Source: Odoribacter sp. (GTDB lineage: Bacteria > Bacteroidota > Bacteroidia > Bacteroidales > Prolixibacteraceae). Taken from it: a DNA stretch of 64,000 nt. How positions within the stretch are numbered: position 1 is the stretch's first letter; every line of letters begins with the position of its first letter. Below, one piece after another: positions 59,576 through 64,000 of the stretch. Where the stretch lies: assembly GCA_013824715.1 (NCBI GenBank), contig PNOH01000003.1:116121-180120 (forward strand), written 5' to 3'. The position numbers and the translations under genes are program-made. The notes under the pieces are model-generated. The model made no database searches, was not told the DNA's origin, and saw nothing but the letters and a program-made list of their open reading frames with translations.

Positions 59576-62500
59576 ATGGAAAAGGGAAGCCCAACTTATG
59601 AGGAATTGGGGAAACGAGTATTGGACTTTGAGGGTATGATTGGAGATCACAGGGGGACTGCATCAGAAAATTTTGCATTATTAAATCCTGAGGAGTATAA
59701 AAGCATTATCGAACTTTCGGTAGTTGGAATTTTAATCGGCGATAGTCAGGGGAGGATTATCAGTTGGAACAATGCATTGGAAAACCTCACAGGTATCAGG
59801 CAATCAGAGGCTTTAGGCCGTTATGTCTGGGATGTTCAGTATCAGCTTTCCTTAGATGAGGTTAAAAACCCTGAATTTTTAAGTACCCTGAAAATAAAAT
59901 TAATCCGGACTATCAATGAGTCTGCCTATTGGCAAAGACAGGTCTTTGAACAAAAAATAATAAGCAGAAATGGTACTGAAAAGACTGTGGAAGTATCATC
60001 ATTTGTTACAGCTACGCTAGATGGCAATTGGTACGTAGCAACATTCAGGGACATCAGTACGCAAAAGAATGCCGAAAAGGCTTTGGCCTTGCAAAATGAA
60101 GCCTTGTCTAAACTCAATCAGTTTTCTATCGAGTTGTCGAAGTTGTCGCTCGAAGATAGCATGGAAGCTATCATCACCAAGCGGATTAAAGAATTTACCG
60201 GCGCTATTGGGGTAATTTTTTCCGAATATAATCCTGCCAACCGCACAATGACTCCCAAGCATATAGAACTTGATGCGGGCCTGTTGGAAAAAATTGTCAG
60301 TATGCTCGATAAGCATGTCCATAAAATACATACTGTGGTAAGTGATTATATGTATCACGAGCTTACCAGTTGTACGATCAGGGTTTGTAATTCCCTTTCA
60401 GAACTGTCTTTCAGGCCTGTACCGCATTCAGTAGGGGTAGCAGTACAAGCCTTGCTAAAAGCTGAAAAATTTATCGAAGTAGCTTATCTGGTCGAAGGTA
60501 AACTGTATGGCGCATCTTTGCTTGCATTGGGCAAGCAACAGGATGATCTTCCGATGGAGGTTCTGGAGAATTTTGTTTCGTTGTCGGCTGCATCTTTGAG
60601 GCGTAAGCATGCAGAGGAAGCCTTATGCAAAAGCGAAGAAATGTTAAGGACCATTACCGAGAACGCTGCCGATATAATTATGGAGTTGGATGATCAGGGA
60701 ACGATATTATATACCAGCCGGGTTTTGCAGGGGTACAGAAAAGAAGATGTAATCGGTAAAAATTTTTGCGATTGGACAGCCACCGAATATCATTCGGTGA
60801 TGTTGCAGGCACTTCATTGTGTTTTCAAAAATGCCATACCGCAAACTTATCAGTCGCGGGCATTAGGAATTAACCGTGAAATACGCTGGTTCTCATCAAA
60901 CCTTTCACCGGTTATGGTGGGTGATGAGGTGACGAATGCCGTTCTGATCGTGAGTGACATTACTGAACAGAAACTAGCTGAAGAGGCTTTGCGCGAAAGT
61001 GAAGAGAATTACCGGGTAATAGCCCAATCCTCCATTGATGTTATTTTTATTATTGATCGGTTTGGCAAACAACTTTTCCTTAACAACAGTATTGAACGGG
61101 TACTAGGTTATAAAGTTGAAGAGGCCATTGGCCGGTCGTTTATCGAATTTTTACCTAAAGAGGGTGTGGAAGGATATCAGTCGCAACTGGAGAACATCTT
61201 TTTGCACAAACAAATCGGCAATTTTGTTACAAAAGTGTATCATAAGGATGGTTATCTGATTGATGTTGAGATTAACTTAAAACTGGTTAAGCTGAAAGGC
61301 GAAGATGTAGGGCAGGGAACTTTAAGAGACATCAGTGCAAAGAAACGCGCCGATGAAGAATTAAAGAATAGCCTTGAACGCAACCAGGCGCTATTGGGAG
61401 CCAATCCTGATTTAATGTTTGTTTTTGATTCCAATTGCAAAATTGTTGATTTTCATTCCGAATCACACGATCAACTTGTTGTAAAACCGGAACTTTTTCT
61501 GGGTAAACTGGTCGAAGAGATTTTGCCTCACGAAGTGGTTGTGATTACACGGCAAAAAGTTGCCAGCGTTCTGGAAACCGGAAATGCTGATTATTCGACT
61601 TATGAGCTGAAAATCGGAGATGAGCTGAAGTTCTTTGAATCGAGATATGTACCTTGCGGACAAAGGGAAGTACTTTCCATTGTACGCGATATTACTGAAC
61701 AAAGAAAGTCTGAAGAATCGTTGAATGTGGCGGTAGAGAGTTATATGGATATTTTCAACTCGGTTTCGGAGGCTATTTATTTACTGGATGAATCGGGAAC
61801 TTTTATTGATGTTAATAAAGGCGCCGAAAACATGTATGGATATTCGAAACAGGAGTTTGTCGGACAATCGCCAGCTACTATTGCAGCCCCCGGGAAAAAT
61901 GACCTTGATGAAATACAGAGGATAATGAATGGGGTATTCGAAACCGGATTGCCTTCCTATTTTGTCTTCTGGGCAATTCGAAAAAACGGAGAAGTTTTCC
62001 CCAAAGAAGTATTTGTAAATAAAGGTAAATATTTTGGTAAAGAGGTATTAATTGCAACTGCCCGCGATATTACCGAAAAGAATCAGGTGGAAGAACGGAT
62101 CAGGACTAAAAACGATGAACTTCAAAAACTCAATTCCGAAAAGGACAAATTCTTTTCCATTATTGCCCATGACTTAAGAAGTCCATTCACTGCTTTTTTA
62201 GGCTTTACACAGTTAATGGTACAGGACCTCCCCTCATTGAGGATAGATAATATTCAGGAGATTGCTCTCCTAATGAGAGATTCAGCCACGAATTTGCACC
62301 GATTGCTCGAAAATCTGCTTCAATGGTCGCGTTTGCAAAGGGGGATGATCGCATTTAATCCGAAACAATTCCTGTTAATGCCTAAAGTAAAAAGTTGTGT
62401 CCAGGCTGTAATGGAAATTGCAGGTAAAAAGGGAGTTGAAATAACCTTTGATATACCTGATGACCTAAAGGTTTTTGCCGATAATAATATGATTGAATCT

Positions 62501-62830
62501 GTAATCAGCAATTTAGCTTCGAATGCAGTGAAATTTACAAATAAAGGCGGAAAAGTTTTGATTTCGGCGAGGACAATGCTCGATCAGGCAGTTGATATTT
62601 CAATCAAAGATACCGGCATTGGATTAAATAATGCCATGCTCGAAAAACTCTTCAGGATAGATGAATTTACAAGCCGTACGGGTACCGATGGCGAACCTAG
62701 TACCGGTCTTGGATTGATACTCTGTAAAGATTTTGTTGACAGGCATGAGGGGAAAATATGGGCAGAAAGTATCGAAAATATGGGCAGTACCTTCCATTTT
62801 ACGCTGCCACCTGAAAAATATAATCAATAA
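59576..62830 (+). CDS. Multi-PAS sensor histidine kinase
   Basis: 1084 residues, no membrane segments, so probably cytoplasmic. Order of domains: PAS (about 45-165, EYKSIIELSVVGILIGDSQGRIISWNNALE), a GAF-like region (about 170-345), then four further PAS or PAS-like domains (about 350-480, 480-600, 605-720, 720-850). The last leads into a HisKA domain with the phosphoacceptor histidine in FFSIIAHDLRSPFTAFLGF and an HATPase_c domain (SNLASNAVKFTNKGG, DTGIGLNN, TGLGLILC). There is no receiver domain, so it must signal to a separate regulator not found next to it. Several PAS units carry the YxxxE/GYxxEE style motif. The ligand is unknown. Confidence 0.93.
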   Translation: MEKGSPTYEELGKRVLDFEGMIGDHRGTASENFALLNPEEYKSIIELSVVGILIGDSQGRIISWNNALENLTGIRQSEALGRYVWDVQYQLSLDEVKNPEFLSTLKIKLIRTINESAYWQRQVFEQKIISRNGTEKTVEVSSFVTATLDGNWYVATFRDISTQKNAEKALALQNEALSKLNQFSIELSKLSLEDSMEAIITKRIKEFTGAIGVIFSEYNPANRTMTPKHIELDAGLLEKIVSMLDKHVHKIHTVVSDYMYHELTSCTIRVCNSLSELSFRPVPHSVGVAVQALLKAEKFIEVAYLVEGKLYGASLLALGKQQDDLPMEVLENFVSLSAASLRRKHAEEALCKSEEMLRTITENAADIIMELDDQGTILYTSRVLQGYRKEDVIGKNFCDWTATEYHSVMLQALHCVFKNAIPQTYQSRALGINREIRWFSSNLSPVMVGDEVTNAVLIVSDITEQKLAEEALRESEENYRVIAQSSIDVIFIIDRFGKQLFLNNSIERVLGYKVEEAIGRSFIEFLPKEGVEGYQSQLENIFLHKQIGNFVTKVYHKDGYLIDVEINLKLVKLKGEDVGQGTLRDISAKKRADEELKNSLERNQALLGANPDLMFVFDSNCKIVDFHSESHDQLVVKPELFLGKLVEEILPHEVVVITRQKVASVLETGNADYSTYELKIGDELKFFESRYVPCGQREVLSIVRDITEQRKSEESLNVAVESYMDIFNSVSEAIYLLDESGTFIDVNKGAENMYGYSKQEFVGQSPATIAAPGKNDLDEIQRIMNGVFETGLPSYFVFWAIRKNGEVFPKEVFVNKGKYFGKEVLIATARDITEKNQVEERIRTKNDELQKLNSEKDKFFSIIAHDLRSPFTAFLGFTQLMVQDLPSLRIDNIQEIALLMRDSATNLHRLLENLLQWSRLQRGMIAFNPKQFLLMPKVKSCVQAVMEIAGKKGVEITFDIPDDLKVFADNNMIESVISNLASNAVKFTNKGGKVLISARTMLDQAVDISIKDTGIGLNNAMLEKLFRIDEFTSRTGTDGEPSTGLGLILCKDFVDRHEGKIWAESIENMGSTFHFTLPPEKYNQ

Positions 62831-62876
62831 CAGTTTACTTCTGTTTACGGTATCGTGATAATTATTTTCTCTTCTC

Positions 62877-63944
62877 CTAAAACCATTTTCTCTTCCTGAA
62901 ATAAACTAGCAACCCCATGGTGATGGCTGCCAATACCATCCAAAAATACAGGTAACCGTATTTGAAGTGTATTTCAGGAAGATTGTCGAAATTGGTTCCG
63001 TAAACACCGGCCACAAAAGTTAAGGGTATAAAGAAAGCCGAAAAGACTGTCAGTACTTTCATAATTTCGTTGGCCCTGCTGTCTAAAGTGGCGTGATAAA
63101 TCATCATTTGGTCGTTAAGCATTACCTGGTAAATCTCGATAGTTTCCGATGCCTGAACAACCAGGTCGCCCAGATCATGAAAGTATTTAAGGTTATCTTC
63201 CTTAATAAACCCTGATTCATTTTCAATCAGGTGAAGTACAATTTCCTTTACTGGCCGGATATTTTTCCGAAGAAAATTAATCTCGGTTTTATGCTTGTAA
63301 ATTTGTTGCATGAGTTGATCTTTGGGCTTGGCAATGAAAATCCGCGATTCGGTTTTTTCGATCATGTCACCCAATATTTCGATATTAATCAGGTAATTAT
63401 CAACAATTATATCCAACAATAGATAAGTGAGGTAATCGGCTCCTTTTCGGCGTACTCTTCCGGTGTTATTTCTGATCCGGTCACGGATCGGGTCAAAATG
63501 GGCGTTTTCTTTTTCCTGAAGAGTGATCAGATAATTTTCGTCCAGGATAAACGAAACCTGATCGGCATGCAGCTTATGTTTTGATTCGTCATAATCCAGA
63601 AATTTCAGGATTAAAATAATCAACTTGTCGGTTTCTGTTACCTTGGGGCGCTGTCCTGTGTTGAGCATATCTTCAAGCAACAAACCATGAATCCCGAACA
63701 TATCGCCCAGTTTCTGAATGATTTCCGGATCATGAAGTCCGTCGATGTTTACCCAGCTTACCGTATTTTTATTCAGGTAAGGCTGGCAATTATCCAGATT
63801 TTCCAGTTCTTTTTCGGTCAGTTTTTCGGCTGTGAAGTCCATTAAACGAAGCCGGGGCGCTTCCATCCGTTTCTTGCCCAGGTGAATAAGTTCACCGGGT
63901 ATTTTCCCGGTAGCCATTTTCCGGTTGTTGAGAAATCGTGCCAT
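62877..63944 (-). CDS. corA: CorA-family divalent-cation transporter with a GTN signature
   Basis: 355 residues. A large N-terminal cytoplasmic domain (about 1-285) with long helices (DNYLINIEILGDMIEKTESRIF...) is followed by two C-terminal membrane helices (about 293-315 and 325-348). The signature after helix 1 is VYGTNFDNLPE, so the usual Gly-Met-Asn is Gly-Thr-Asn here. CorA proteins form pentamers that let Mg2+ or Co2+ into the cell; variants of the signature occur in subfamilies with other cation preferences. The C-terminal basic tail (YFRKRKWF) is normal. The start is the ATG at 63944. Confidence 0.9.
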   Translation of the reverse strand: MARFLNNRKMATGKIPGELIHLGKKRMEAPRLRLMDFTAEKLTEKELENLDNCQPYLNKNTVSWVNIDGLHDPEIIQKLGDMFGIHGLLLEDMLNTGQRPKVTETDKLIILILKFLDYDESKHKLHADQVSFILDENYLITLQEKENAHFDPIRDRIRNNTGRVRRKGADYLTYLLLDIIVDNYLINIEILGDMIEKTESRIFIAKPKDQLMQQIYKHKTEINFLRKNIRPVKEIVLHLIENESGFIKEDNLKYFHDLGDLVVQASETIEIYQVMLNDQMMIYHATLDSRANEIMKVLTVFSAFFIPLTFVAGVYGTNFDNLPEIHFKYGYLYFWMVLAAITMGLLVYFRKRKWF

Positions 63945-64000
63945 TTTAGAATTTTAGAATTTGAAAACTTTTAATATAAGTACTTTTTTGAAGGCCGATG

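Overview
The window looks like a chromosome segment of a Bacteroidota bacterium, probably Bacteroidales/Marinilabiliales-like. The evidence is a type IX secretion (T9SS/gliding) core locus in the order porP-gldK-gldL-gldM-gldN, a PorX response regulator, a menaquinone (men) operon, several Bacteroidota-type -7 promoter elements (TAnnTTTG) and weak Shine-Dalgarno usage. No ribosomal RNA or CRISPR array was seen. Family names rest on motif recognition by eye; no database search was run.

Layout. 1-3.8 kb: C-terminus of a TPR-type T9SS accessory protein, porX, and a convergent MlaFE-like lipid ABC pair. 3.9-12.2 kb: manC, then the T9SS operon on the minus strand, with a second GldK-like lipoprotein at its end. 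12.3-22.1 kb: housekeeping genes, namely a degenerate ureohydrolase, topA, a class A penicillin-binding protein, and an M23 peptidase-dxr-rseP-tatA run. 22.37 kb: an initiator tRNA-Met gene whose 3' end is the target of a tandem pair of integrated elements (22.4-33.5 kb). Three copies of the tRNA 3' end (22428, 32458, 33489) bound element A (about 10 kb: integrase, small early genes, two excisionase-like HTH proteins, a DUF6291 protein, a heptad-repeat micro-ORF, a catalytically degenerate RimK-like ATP-grasp protein, a second tyrosine recombinase and a phage tail gene fragment) and element B (about 1 kb, one membrane-protein gene, no integrase). Each copy is followed by its own, different, intrinsic terminator.

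33.5-36.8 kb: a tripartite HipBST toxin-antitoxin locus with three helically phased operators, a histidine-kinase remnant and two envelope-type genes. 37-45 kb: menI-like-menF-menD-menB-menA on the plus strand, interrupted twice by accessory genes (an AlbA/Schlafen-type ATPase-fold protein and an AAA ATPase), each associated with short tandem DNA repeats. 45-52 kb (minus strand): upp, an acyltransferase-like protein with a polysaccharide-deacetylase-like partner, a decayed PIN toxin-antitoxin pair, radC, and two twin-arginine-signal sugar-metabolism proteins. 51.9-59 kb: a DUF4954 beta-helix protein, an acyl carrier protein and an isopropylmalate-synthase-like enzyme in one operon, followed by nagB and a convergent NagB-deacetylase fusion. 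59.5-64 kb: a large multi-PAS sensor kinase and a CorA-family transporter.

The strongest candidates for something undescribed are the tandem tRNA-fMet elements with terminator replacement, the pseudo-RimK/heptad-peptide/recombinase cassette, the repeat-linked accessory genes inside the men operon, and a four-hairpin palindromic element at 56.4 kb whose two inverted halves differ by compensatory stem changes.
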